Shown here one piece after another: positions 1 through 6,685 of a DNA stretch of 21,522 nt. Both the position numbers and the translations under genes were made by a program. Position 1 is the stretch's first letter. Each line of letters begins with the position of its first letter. Under the pieces are notes generated by a model. That model saw nothing but the letters and a program-made list of their open reading frames with translations, ran no database searches and was not told the DNA's origin. Origin of the DNA: a virus. The stretch is taken from IMG/VR virus record IMGVR_UViG_3300043436_000378, positions 1 to 21,522 of that record; one strand, given 5' to 3'.

Positions 1-140
1 TTAGTAGCTTTACCATAGCAGTCATAAAGTCGTTGTTTTAAATCCTGTACATCCGAATGTGTATAATAAAGCCAAATAGCTAAAACTCCCGTCGCTCCTT
101 GCTTCTTAATTACTGAAAAAATTTGGTTTAAATCTATCAC
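1..140 (-). CDS. Small hypothetical protein with one hydrophobic segment, partial (possible holin-like)
   Basis: The first 46 codons of a gene that runs off the left edge. It starts with GTG at 140, and this GTG overlaps the TGA stop of the upstream connector gene (GTGA), so translation is probably coupled. The visible protein starts MIDLNQIFSVIKKQGATG, followed by a short hydrophobic stretch (VLAIWLYY) and a charged, helix-forming part (DVQDLKQRLYDCYGK). Small proteins with one membrane segment and a following coiled coil are common at the end of head genes or near lysis genes in Bacteroidota phages and are sometimes called holin-like. That role is an inference from shape and position only. 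The hydrophobic stretch is short for a membrane span and the C-terminus is missing. Confidence 0.55.
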   Translation of the reverse strand, partial: MIDLNQIFSVIKKQGATGVLAIWLYYTHSDVQDLKQRLYDCYGKAT

Positions 141-691
141 AATATTAAAATTTGGTTGTTATATCCGTTTCCGTTTTCGTAGTTACAAGTTCCGTGACAG
201 CATCCCGTACATCCGTGACAATCTATCATTGGTCGTAAATCCGTATCTCTATTCTCTTCAGAAATAAATTCAGGGAAAAGCTTTTTGTTTTTGATTAGGT
301 ATTTAATTAGTCGTTGTTCAAAGAACGAAGCCTTTTGTGCGTAGTGTTCCATTCCAAAAGCAACCTCTCGTTGACTTACCGAGCTTGAATAATCACCGTT
401 TTGTAATTGAAGTCCTTTGTTTTTAAGTTGATAGGTCAATCCGAAAACCGCATCTTCAGCAGAACGCCAAGCCACAATAGGCTGAATGAATTTAATTAGC
501 GTAGCTTCGTCGTTTGTTGCCGTTTGGTCGTTATAGACTTCAAGCATATAATTAAAGAAAGTAGTTCCTAAGATAGGCATTACTCTTAATTGCGCTTGGG
601 TTGCTATGTATGGAGTAACATCCGTAACGTCTACATTTGCCGTTATGGGTGTGTTCGTCTTTAGGTAGTTTTCAGTTATAAAGTAAAGCAT
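137..691 (-). CDS. Head-tail connector (neck/adaptor) protein with a cysteine-rich tail
   Basis: A 184-residue, mostly helical protein placed directly after the portal gene, with its ATG overlapping the portal stop by one base (TAATG). Position, size and helical character fit the gp6-like head-completion/adaptor proteins that bind the portal ring after packaging; in Bacteroidota phages this slot holds a DUF6712-like family. The N-terminal part (TQAQLRVMPILGTTFFNYM) and the central 'IKFIQPIVAWRSAEDAVFGL' helix are the most family-like parts. Unusual is the C-terminal tail, where five cysteines and two histidines crowd into 'CHGCTGCCHGTC', perhaps a metal site or disulfide cluster. The function is inferred from context, with no catalytic motif to confirm it. 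Confidence 0.7.
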   Translation of the reverse strand: MLYFITENYLKTNTPITANVDVTDVTPYIATQAQLRVMPILGTTFFNYMLEVYNDQTATNDEATLIKFIQPIVAWRSAEDAVFGLTYQLKNKGLQLQNGDYSSSVSQREVAFGMEHYAQKASFFEQRLIKYLIKNKKLFPEFISEENRDTDLRPMIDCHGCTGCCHGTCNYENGNGYNNQILIL

Positions 692-2013
692 TATACTGCG
701 GGTGTTTCGGGGTTATTATTTGGTACAATATCACCGCCTTCAATCGGTGGTAACGATGCTAACGCTCTAATTTCGTTTGGAGTCATAGAACCCAAAACTT
801 TTGTAGCAACTAAAGGGCTTAAAGAGTTTAAAGCATCGCTTGTTTTACTTGCGCTTTCTTCAACCTCAACGATAGTCTCGTTAATGATTTGAAAGTTATT
901 AATGACTAACTCACCTTTTACCTTTGCGATGTGTAATAATTCATTGAAAATATCCTGTACGATTTCACGCAATGGTTTAACTACGTTTTTCTCAAATATA
1001 ACGTACGCTTGTTTAATGTCCGAACCCGAACCCAAAGAACCCGTAGTTCGTACACCCATTAATATAGGGTCAATTGTATGAGCAAAACAAATTTGTTCCG
1101 TGTTTAACGCTGAAGCTTCTTGAAATAACTTGTCGTTTGAATTTGTTGGTAAACTTTCAATCTTTGGCATCTGTTCCGCTGAGTTAGCAAAGAATGCAAC
1201 CGCTTTACCTGCGTTTTCCGCTCCTTTAAGCTTGTCAATAGTTCTACGTAGTACGTTTTTTTCTTCTTCGCTTTGTGGACGCTTAGGAAACATCATAGCA
1301 AAAGACGGGAAAACCGCGTTTTGAATGTTTGATTTCGCTAAATAACTAAGTTCACCACTTAAAAAAGCAAAGTTTAACGCACTTGAATACTGCGGTAATG
1401 GGTAATAGTCCTGTCCAATACACGGCAACTCATAAATAAACAGCTGCTCGTACTCATTACTTAACGGATGATAAGGTGTTATTTCAAAAACATCTATTCT
1501 CGATGCCCAATCGTCGCAAATAAAGTAGGTTTTACCGTCCTCTGAGCGTCTTAATTTCTCGGGTGAAAGGTTTTCAATCTTAGTAAGTTTTCCACGCTCT
1601 GAAAAGCACAATTTAAAGTATACCCTATTATGAATTACAAGTTGCTTTGTAGTAATATGAGCGACTTTTTTAAGTTTAATCTTCTTTTCGAATGCGTAAA
1701 GTTCTAATTTCTCTTCGTTTGTTAGCTTTTCAGTTTGAATTGTAAACCCACCACCGATTACCGCATTGACTTTGTAGTCTACAATTGCACCGTGTAATGG
1801 CGAAGTGTAATACATTTGGTTAAGGATTTCTGGATAAAGGTTATCCTGACCGAAAGGAATGTAACCAGCAACCTGATAACGCCCATTTACATAAGGTAAT
1901 GCGAGATTTGCACCGCCAACTTTAGCAAAAGGTGTGCTAAAACTATGATAACCTTCCACAACCTCGATAGACGTTGCTTCATTTTGTTTACTAAAAAAAT
2001 TATACCACGCCAT
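691..2013 (-). CDS. Portal protein
   Basis: A 440-residue portal protein, the dodecameric ring at one capsid vertex through which DNA is packaged and the tail attaches. The N-terminal part carries 'HGAIVDYKVNAVIGGGF', typical of the portal wing domain. The middle includes a long charged helix region (KRPQSEEEKNVLRRTIDKL) and 'DPILMGVRTTGSLGSGSD', a portal-like clip/stem region, followed by the helix 'AYVIFEKNVVKPLREIVQ'. Length fits small portals of siphoviruses. It starts at ATG 2013, one base into the stop of the upstream gene, and its own stop overlaps the next start, so three genes are tightly coupled. Its place after capsid and tail tube, rather than next to the terminase, is unusual. 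Identification rests on motif impression and gene context. Confidence 0.85.
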   Translation of the reverse strand: MAWYNFFSKQNEATSIEVVEGYHSFSTPFAKVGGANLALPYVNGRYQVAGYIPFGQDNLYPEILNQMYYTSPLHGAIVDYKVNAVIGGGFTIQTEKLTNEEKLELYAFEKKIKLKKVAHITTKQLVIHNRVYFKLCFSERGKLTKIENLSPEKLRRSEDGKTYFICDDWASRIDVFEITPYHPLSNEYEQLFIYELPCIGQDYYPLPQYSSALNFAFLSGELSYLAKSNIQNAVFPSFAMMFPKRPQSEEEKNVLRRTIDKLKGAENAGKAVAFFANSAEQMPKIESLPTNSNDKLFQEASALNTEQICFAHTIDPILMGVRTTGSLGSGSDIKQAYVIFEKNVVKPLREIVQDIFNELLHIAKVKGELVINNFQIINETIVEVEESASKTSDALNSLSPLVATKVLGSMTPNEIRALASLPPIEGGDIVPNNNPETPAV

Positions 2014-2354
2014 TAATCGTATATTGAATTAACAATCGCACCCGAAACAACCATACGCCCCTCTTCAATTACTTGACCCGTCGTATCTTCTATTGTTACT
2101 GGTGGCACTAATGATTCATAAACCGAATATGTAAACTGACCTTTTACCAATTCAACATCTACGGGTTCGTCCAATAAGAATTGATTATATCTTTCTGGAT
2201 ATGCCGAAATATCGGTAGTAGTGAATAAAATTGGGTCGGATTCGGGATTCATTTCGTTTTGAAACACGAACAAATAATAAGGATTCGTTAATGTACTAAC
2301 TTCGCTTAACGTCAACACTATATTATTTACTTCGTCTTTGTTTATGTATATCAC
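2013..2354 (-). CDS. Hypothetical phage protein between tail tube and portal genes
   Basis: A 113-residue, probably beta-rich acidic protein (MIYINKDEVNNIVLTLSEVS...). The start is GTG at 2354, as no in-frame ATG lies near it. It is preceded by the A/T leader TTTAATATAG rather than a Shine-Dalgarno sequence. It is the first gene after the strong terminator at 2386-2411, so it and the portal, connector and holin-like genes depend on read-through or an unseen promoter. Proteins of this shape (an N-terminal 'NNIVLTL' strand, an aromatic 'YYLFVFQNE' strand, and a C-terminal segment with 'TYSVYES') recur in structural clusters of Bacteroidota phages. I know of no assigned function. A minor virion or tail accessory protein is the likeliest reading. 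Confidence 0.7.
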   Translation of the reverse strand: MIYINKDEVNNIVLTLSEVSTLTNPYYLFVFQNEMNPESDPILFTTTDISAYPERYNQFLLDEPVDVELVKGQFTYSVYESLVPPVTIEDTTGQVIEEGRMVVSGAIVNSIYD

Positions 2355-2385
2355 AACTATATTAAATTAGTTCGTCTTTTTGTTT

Positions 2386-2411
2386 AAAAAAAAAGCACCC
2401 CGAAGGATGCT
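2386..2411 (-). terminator. Intrinsic terminator after the tail tube gene (UUCG tetraloop)
   Basis: On the minus strand a 7-base-pair stem, AGCATCC with GGGTGCT (one T-G wobble), closes a TTCG loop and runs straight into nine T residues. A C(UUCG)G tetraloop with a long U tract is a textbook strong rho-independent terminator. It lies 22 bases past the tail-tube stop codon and before the 113-residue gene, inside what otherwise looks like one late operon. Confidence 0.93.
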
Positions 2412-2433
2412 AATTTTCTTGGAGAAGATACTA

Positions 2434-2949
2434 TTAAATAACCGCTAAAACGGCAGCTTCTGTAACCTCATAAGATAAATACTCCTCTTCAGACGTCAAA
2501 GTAACGGAATATTTACTACCATCCGCACGAGCAGTACCCGAACCCTCACCCGCAGCTGTTAACTGCATATAAGGGAAGTACCAATATTTTCCGTTAGCGT
2601 CTTGAACGATAACAACTAAATATTGTTGACCAGCACCCAATACTTTAATAGCTTGTGACTTAGATTGGTCACGACGATGAAACATCAACGTAACTGTTTT
2701 AGTATAATAAGAAGAACCATTTACAAGGTCTATAGCAGCGTCTTCTGTATACGAACCTGTATTTCTTCTAATTTCAAACTCAGTAAAGTTAGTTGGCGTT
2801 ACTAAGTTAATTTGGTCAATTGTCCACGTCAATGTTGGGTTTACATCTACGCTATCAATTTCTTCTTGTTGGTTTATCCACACTTTGTAGATACCACCTG
2901 AATTGTTGTCACACGACTTTACAATTCCTTCTAATGCTTCACACGACAT
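2434..2949 (-). CDS. Major tail tube protein
   Basis: A 171-residue beta-rich protein (MSCEALEGIVKSCDNNSGGI...). Its start, with the short Cys-containing N-terminus followed by '(D/N)N.GGI..VWI', is typical of tail tube subunits in Bacteroidota siphophages. The hexameric rings stack to form the tube through which DNA passes. The body shows alternating strands, including 'KTVTLMFHRRDQSKSQAI' and 'GQQYLVVIVQDANGKYW', as expected for the tail-tube fold. The gene stands alone between two intrinsic terminators (2975-3004 and 2386-2411), right after the major capsid gene, so it is probably expressed at high, separately tuned levels. The start is preceded by AAAAAATATATAAAA and no Shine-Dalgarno sequence. 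The call rests on N-terminal pattern, size and place. Confidence 0.78.
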   Translation of the reverse strand: MSCEALEGIVKSCDNNSGGIYKVWINQQEEIDSVDVNPTLTWTIDQINLVTPTNFTEFEIRRNTGSYTEDAAIDLVNGSSYYTKTVTLMFHRRDQSKSQAIKVLGAGQQYLVVIVQDANGKYWYFPYMQLTAAGEGSGTARADGSKYSVTLTSEEEYLSYEVTEAAVLAVI

Positions 2950-2974
2950 TTTTATATATTTTTTTATGTTTTAC

Positions 2975-3004
2975 AAAAAAGGGTGGCGTTTATTGCACCA
3001 CCCT
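2975..3004 (-). terminator. Intrinsic terminator after the major capsid gene
   Basis: On the minus strand a stem of nine pairs, AGGGTGGTG with CGCCACCCT (one wobble near the loop), encloses a CAATAAA loop and is followed by TTTTTT. It starts 24 bases past the capsid stop codon. No complete TTTG/TAnnTTTG promoter is visible between it and the tail-tube start at 2949, so downstream expression seems to need read-through. Confidence 0.92.
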
Positions 3005-3028
3005 CGAACCTATTTATTAACTTACTAA

Positions 3029-3961
3029 TTAATCAAAACAAGCTGCCCAAACAGCGATTTGAGATGGGTTAGTATAATAGAAACCAGCTTTAACATTCGC
3101 ACGAGTACGGATATATGGCTCAGCTACGGTGTCAGTTAAGTTAACCGCTTTCAATGCTTTAGAATCACCTTCAGCGTCGAATGCATAAACTAAATCGTCT
3201 TTCAAAGAAGCTACGATTGTGTTGTCAGGCATACCCTCACAAACAACAACTTTAATTCCTAAGTAAGTAGATTGCAATGGAGCAGTAACATAAGTCAAAG
3301 TGTTACCAGCAGCAGCAGCAAGTTCGTAAGCAGCAGCAACGTTAGAAGAAACACGGATTCTTAAATCTGTTTTCTTGAATCTAACTGATGCAGGAAGTCC
3401 ATTAACTACTAAGTTCAAAGTAGCAAGTACGTTTGTAGAGTCAATAGCACCACCATTAGTGTAAGCCAAGTTAGCTGAATCACCACACAATTTAACTAAG
3501 TAACCATCACACAAAGCTAAAAGAGGGTTTTCGCTTCCCGTATCACCTTGCCATCTGATTAACTCGATGTCCTCTTCGATTTGCTTAGCCATTTCTCCCC
3601 AATAGTAGTTCATAAATGAAGGCACTGAAAAGTCACCGTTAGAACCTTGTGTCATTTGCAAAGCAACAAAAGATTGCTCTAAGTCGAACTGACAAATTTG
3701 TGCCATTGCAGAAAACGCACAAACGTCAATCTCGATAGCGTCCAAAGTATCCGTAGGCGCTTCGAAGTTACACGTAGATGCTTTAAGGATTGAACCGAAA
3801 GCAACATTAGCCAATTTAGTTTTTGATTTAATACCAGGCAAAGCGCGGTAAGTATCAGCAACATCAGCTGTTAAATAAGCACGAGAATAGAACTCGTTAG
3901 GGTTAGGACAAAGTAACGCGTTTGCTTCAATGTCAAGGTCGAATTTTAATTTTCTTTCCAT
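3029..3961 (-). CDS. Major capsid protein
   Basis: A 310-residue protein in the capsid position, directly after the protease/scaffold gene. It is likely the HK97-fold coat subunit of the icosahedral head. Supporting features are its length and its high Ala/Thr/Asp content. Further support comes from segments resembling the E-loop and spine helix (MNYYWGEMAKQIEEDIELIR, about residues 116-135) and from the C-terminal P/A-domain strands ending in 'YYTNPSQIAVWAACFD'. The N-terminus (MERKLKFDLDIEANAL) is short, which fits a scaffold supplied by the upstream gene instead of an N-terminal delta domain. Several cysteines are present (LLCP, STCNF, DVCAF, AQICQF). The leader ATCAAATAAAAACAAAA precedes ATG, and a strong terminator follows. 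Confidence 0.88.
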   Translation of the reverse strand: MERKLKFDLDIEANALLCPNPNEFYSRAYLTADVADTYRALPGIKSKTKLANVAFGSILKASTCNFEAPTDTLDAIEIDVCAFSAMAQICQFDLEQSFVALQMTQGSNGDFSVPSFMNYYWGEMAKQIEEDIELIRWQGDTGSENPLLALCDGYLVKLCGDSANLAYTNGGAIDSTNVLATLNLVVNGLPASVRFKKTDLRIRVSSNVAAAYELAAAAGNTLTYVTAPLQSTYLGIKVVVCEGMPDNTIVASLKDDLVYAFDAEGDSKALKAVNLTDTVAEPYIRTRANVKAGFYYTNPSQIAVWAACFD

Positions 3962-3979
3962 TTTTGTTTTTATTTGATT

Positions 3980-4423
3980 TTAGTTATTACTTAATTTAGT
4001 TAATGCGCTGAATTTTTCAGCAATACTCATTTTTACTTCCGACTTTAATTCGATTTCGTCTTCAGCTTTTTCCGCTAACATCTCTTCCATTTGAGATTTT
4101 AAGTCAGCAATAATTTTAAGAAGATTATTAACTTGCTCTTCAAGTACGGGAGCAACGATAGCTAAAACAGCTTCCGCATCCGTAGCAACGTCAACCGCCA
4201 TTTTAACTTCTTCTTTAACCTCTTCTTTTACTTCTTCAAGTTCTTCGGGTGCTGGTTGCTCATCGATAGGCTCAGTTTCAGTCGTAACGTCTTCTTCAAC
4301 TACCGTGTCGCTTTCCATAGCCACTTCTTCTTTAGGTGCATCCTTAATCTCGATAATCTCACCGCCTTTTACAACGTAGATTTTACCTTCGATTAGGTGT
4401 TCCCCATCTGGTAATTTGTTCAT
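3980..4423 (-). CDS. Candidate internal-start scaffold protein inside the protease gene
   Basis: An in-frame ATG at 4423 (Met188 of the protease/scaffold gene) would give a 147-residue protein beginning MNKLPDGEHLIEG and containing only the acidic linker and coiled coil. The bases upstream, AATCAAATAAATAAATATAA, closely resemble the leader of the major capsid gene (AATCAAATAAAAACAAAA) and look unlike ordinary coding sequence. Lambda makes its Nu3 scaffold from an internal start within the protease gene C, so the arrangement has precedent. Separate translation here is inferred, not shown. Confidence 0.5.
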   Translation of the reverse strand: MNKLPDGEHLIEGKIYVVKGGEIIEIKDAPKEEVAMESDTVVEEDVTTETEPIDEQPAPEELEEVKEEVKEEVKMAVDVATDAEAVLAIVAPVLEEQVNNLLKIIADLKSQMEEMLAEKAEDEIELKSEVKMSIAEKFSALTKLSNN

Positions 4424-4984
4424 ATTATATTTATTTATTTGATTACTTAATTTAAGACCTAAAAACCCTTCAATAGAAAACCCAACTTGGTCTTCTTTTA
4501 CTAACTCGGAATAATAATCTTTATCGGTTACTTGCGCCGTAATCATTAAAGTACCTTTAGGAACTTCAATTCCAAAAGTGCTAAATGCTTTATCTTCTTT
4601 TGGATTATCTACTATCCACGATTCAAGAATATATGCGGGAACTTGTTTAGCTTGGTCGTGTTCTAAATTAAAAATGTCTCGGTTTTTTAAATCCTGCATA
4701 AACTTAGCGTGGATTTGCTCGATAGTTTCCGCCGTGAATTGCACGTAGTATTCTCCCGTTTCATCGTCGCGTCTATAAATCTCCATTGGAATCATAGCGG
4801 GTGCTGTAATCCGATATTTTAGGTCATCTGAAAATACTAAACGCTCTGAATTAAACGCCATTCCTTTAACCTTAATAGCAGGATTTGATGTAAACGCTAT
4901 TTGTTCGATTCCTAAATCTTCGCCATCGGAATAAGCAGGGTCAATCGTGATTTTGTAAATAGGTAAATCCTTTGTCATTCTCAC
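3980..4984 (-). CDS. Prohead protease fused to scaffold domain (XkdF / S78-like)
   Basis: A 334-residue protein with two parts. Residues 1-180 resemble XkdF/S78_2-type prohead proteases: 'AFTSNPAIKVKGMAFN' near the N-terminus, a likely catalytic His109 in 'FNLEHD', and a likely catalytic Ser170 in 'QVGFSIEGFLG'. Residues from about 188 form a scaffold-like tail: a small strand region 'LPDGEHLIEGKIYVVKGG', a very acidic Glu/Val-rich linker (about 215-260), then a coiled-coil part (about 265-325) ending in LSNN. Such enzymes cut scaffold and capsid subunits during head maturation. The gene is the first of the head block and diverges from the plus-strand cassette at 5025. It contains an internal start (see 3980-4423). 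The leader TCTAATATAGTGAGA lacks a Shine-Dalgarno sequence. Confidence 0.85.
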   Translation of the reverse strand: MRMTKDLPIYKITIDPAYSDGEDLGIEQIAFTSNPAIKVKGMAFNSERLVFSDDLKYRITAPAMIPMEIYRRDDETGEYYVQFTAETIEQIHAKFMQDLKNRDIFNLEHDQAKQVPAYILESWIVDNPKEDKAFSTFGIEVPKGTLMITAQVTDKDYYSELVKEDQVGFSIEGFLGLKLSNQINKYNMNKLPDGEHLIEGKIYVVKGGEIIEIKDAPKEEVAMESDTVVEEDVTTETEPIDEQPAPEELEEVKEEVKEEVKMAVDVATDAEAVLAIVAPVLEEQVNNLLKIIADLKSQMEEMLAEKAEDEIELKSEVKMSIAEKFSALTKLSNN

Positions 4985-5000
4985 TATATTAGATTTTGTT

Positions 5001-5008
5001 TATATTTG
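5001..5008 (+). promoter_or_regulatory. Possible -7 promoter element of the inverted cassette
   Basis: TATATTTG matches the Bacteroidota -7 consensus TAnnTTTG exactly and lies 17 bases before the ATG at 5025, leaving a very short leader. The -33 half is weak: the nearest TTTG is at 4971-4974, a spacing of 26 bases instead of about 18-20. The call is therefore tentative. No clear promoter for the diverging minus-strand head genes is visible in the 40-base gap 4985-5024. Confidence 0.4.
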
Positions 5009-5024
5009 TTCAAAAATTATAGTT

Positions 5025-5567
5025 ATGATTGAAGTATTAGGAAGGCAAATAGCCAACAAAATGAATGAAATTACGGTTGAAGAATTTGAAAAGATTTCAG
5101 CTATTCACAACAACAAAGAACTCGATAACATCGAAAAGCAAATTAAAGTTTTCGAAGTTGTAGGAATAGAAGAGGACGAATGGGATGACTTTAATTACTT
5201 TGTTGAAAAGACTAAAGAGTTTAACACGGATAATTATGAAGCTAAAGACGCTATCGAAGAAATAGAAATAGACGGATTTACTTATAAAGCCGAAATGAAA
5301 CTATCCGTAAAAGACACAAAGCTAATCGAGAAAATAATTGTTAAAGAAAATAAGCATTCGGTTTCGGATATTATGGCATTGATGTTTAAACGAACGGATT
5401 TAAGCAATACGGAACACTACGATTCAGCGCATTTAAAACACAAATCAAAGTTGTTTAGAACACAAGCCGCTGAAATTGCAATCCCATATCTTAATTATGT
5501 CACAACAACAATCTCAAACCACGCTCAAAAACAAGCTGCCGATAGCGTGGAATCAAATAACGATTGA
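5025..5567 (+). CDS. Tail assembly chaperone-like protein A (inverted cassette)
   Basis: A 180-residue acidic, helical protein encoded against the direction of every other gene here. The N-terminal segment (residues 14-46, 'NEITVEEFEKISAI' then 'KQIKVFEVV') repeats a pattern found in the next protein (19-50, 'NQITIETFIELRSL' then 'YQIDVLCTL'). The second halves also match in layout, a 'YK' strand followed by an 'IMALMFKR'/'IIAILYRR' helix, so the two genes look like diverged copies. Genes between tail tube and tape measure in siphoviruses usually encode tail assembly chaperones that coat the tape measure protein, and this pair sits beside the tape measure/tail-completion block. Function is inferred from place and shape. 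The last 71 bases overlap the next gene in another frame. Confidence 0.65.
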   Translation: MIEVLGRQIANKMNEITVEEFEKISAIHNNKELDNIEKQIKVFEVVGIEEDEWDDFNYFVEKTKEFNTDNYEAKDAIEEIEIDGFTYKAEMKLSVKDTKLIEKIIVKENKHSVSDIMALMFKRTDLSNTEHYDSAHLKHKSKLFRTQAAEIAIPYLNYVTTTISNHAQKQAADSVESNND

Positions 5568-6261
5568 AACATTTATTGAATTACGAAGTCTATCGCAAGA
5601 AGATGGAATGTTCAATTATCAAATTGATGTGCTTTGCACGTTGTTAGATTGCTATCCCGAAGATTTTGATAACATTACATTAGATGAACTTGAAGAACTG
5701 CTATTAGAAGTTAAATTTATACGCGATGAACCGCCTAAAAACTACAAAACGTCTATTGGTAAGTATAAACTAAAGCCATTTAATAAAATTACACTCGGTG
5801 AGTTCATTAGTTTAGAAGCATATTTCTCCGATAACTACATTGAAAAGCTACTTAATATTATTGCTATTCTTTATCGTCGAGTTCGTGTTAATGAATGGGG
5901 TGACGAAATACTGGAATCTTATAATTATCATTCAAATGATAGGTTAGATTGGTTTTTAGACTTTGCAATTACGGACGTTTTCGGATTACTACCCGAATAC
6001 ATTAAATTTCGGGAAGGTATTATAGACCAATACAAAAACTTAATGACCGAATCCTATGAAGACGATTTCGAACTTGACTCTAATATGGATGCCGAAGATT
6101 TAAAAGCGGTTGAAGAGGAAAAGAAACAAAAGAAATGGGCTTGGGAGCAACTTATTTGGATGTTGTGTCAAGAAGACTTAACCAAATTTAATGCCGTTTG
6201 TGAACTTCCGTTAATACTCGTCTTTAACTTTTTAGGAATGAAAAAAGAATTGAATGTTTAA
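5497..6261 (+). CDS. Tail assembly chaperone-like protein B (inverted cassette)
   Basis: A 254-residue protein. The open frame extends to a TTG at 5476, but ATG 5497 (MSQQQSQTTLKNKLPIAW) is the natural start. It overlaps the previous gene by 71 bases, one base ahead in frame (+1). The N-terminal 'WNQITIETFIELRSL' and the following 'YQIDVLCTLLDCYPEDFDNI' are typical of small Bacteroidota phage proteins found near the tape measure gene. The middle holds 'KLLNIIAILYRR', and the end is acidic then Lys/Trp-rich (EEEKKQKKWAWEQLIWML). A tail chaperone role parallel to lambda gpG/gpGT is plausible, though this downstream frame has its own start and the -1 slippage geometry is absent. Its TAA stop shares bases with the stop of the converging gene at 6258. 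Confidence 0.65.
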   Translation: MSQQQSQTTLKNKLPIAWNQITIETFIELRSLSQEDGMFNYQIDVLCTLLDCYPEDFDNITLDELEELLLEVKFIRDEPPKNYKTSIGKYKLKPFNKITLGEFISLEAYFSDNYIEKLLNIIAILYRRVRVNEWGDEILESYNYHSNDRLDWFLDFAITDVFGLLPEYIKFREGIIDQYKNLMTESYEDDFELDSNMDAEDLKAVEEEKKQKKWAWEQLIWMLCQEDLTKFNAVCELPLILVFNFLGMKKELNV

Positions 6262-6671
6262 TACTCCAATTCTCCCCAAAACTCACCAAATAACGGATTG
6301 AAGTCGTAGATTACGTTTTGCTTTTTACGTAGCATTCCCGCAACTTGTACTAATGGATATTTACCCGAAAGCCATTCGATGTATTGCGCATACATTTCTG
6401 AAATAATACCTTCGGATTCTAATCGTAAATTGAATGACCTAACAAGGTCGTAAGGTTCTATTGATATTGTGCCGTTATTTAAGAACCCAAAATAATAAGC
6501 CGCAAGTATTTCTATTCTTAGATTGCCTTCCGTTGTGAATTTAGCGTTAATACGTACAGAATCGTAAAGCGTACCCGTGTCTATTAATCCATCTTCAGCA
6601 ATTACTCGCTTTAGAACTTTCGCTGCTTTATTTCTTATTTTGTACTTAAGTTTAAATTCTTTATCAGGCAT
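6258..6671 (-). CDS. HK97 gp10-like neck / tail-completion protein
   Basis: A 137-residue protein resembling the HK97 gp10 family of head-tail joining proteins. An N-terminal basic helix (KYKIRNKAAKVLKRVI) is followed by the diagnostic 'GLIDTGTLYDSVRINA', which matches the 'ts.TG.L..SI' pattern of that family, and then 'YYFGFLNNGT', matching its 'Y....e.GT' pattern. These proteins help join the finished tail to the head. The leader AAATAATATAGAAT precedes ATG. The gene ends face to face with the plus-strand cassette with no spacer. Confidence in the family is moderate to good from the two motifs. Confidence 0.72.
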   Translation of the reverse strand: MPDKEFKLKYKIRNKAAKVLKRVIAEDGLIDTGTLYDSVRINAKFTTEGNLRIEILAAYYFGFLNNGTISIEPYDLVRSFNLRLESEGIISEMYAQYIEWLSGKYPLVQVAGMLRKKQNVIYDFNPLFGEFWGELEY

Positions 6672-6685
6672 ATTCTATATTATTT

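Noticed and set aside
4985-5024. Complete divergent promoter pair for the cassette and the head genes
   Set aside because: Only a -7 match (TATATTTG) is convincing on the plus strand. On the minus strand the nearest AATTTTTG lacks the TA and has no TTTG at the right distance.
5497-5567. Programmed -1 ribosomal frameshift joining the two cassette proteins, as in lambda G/GT
   Set aside because: The second frame is +1 (or -2), not -1, relative to the first. The A-rich stretch CTCAAAAACAAG is not aligned as X XXY YYZ in the first frame, and the second protein has its own good ATG. A -2 or +1 shift cannot be fully excluded.
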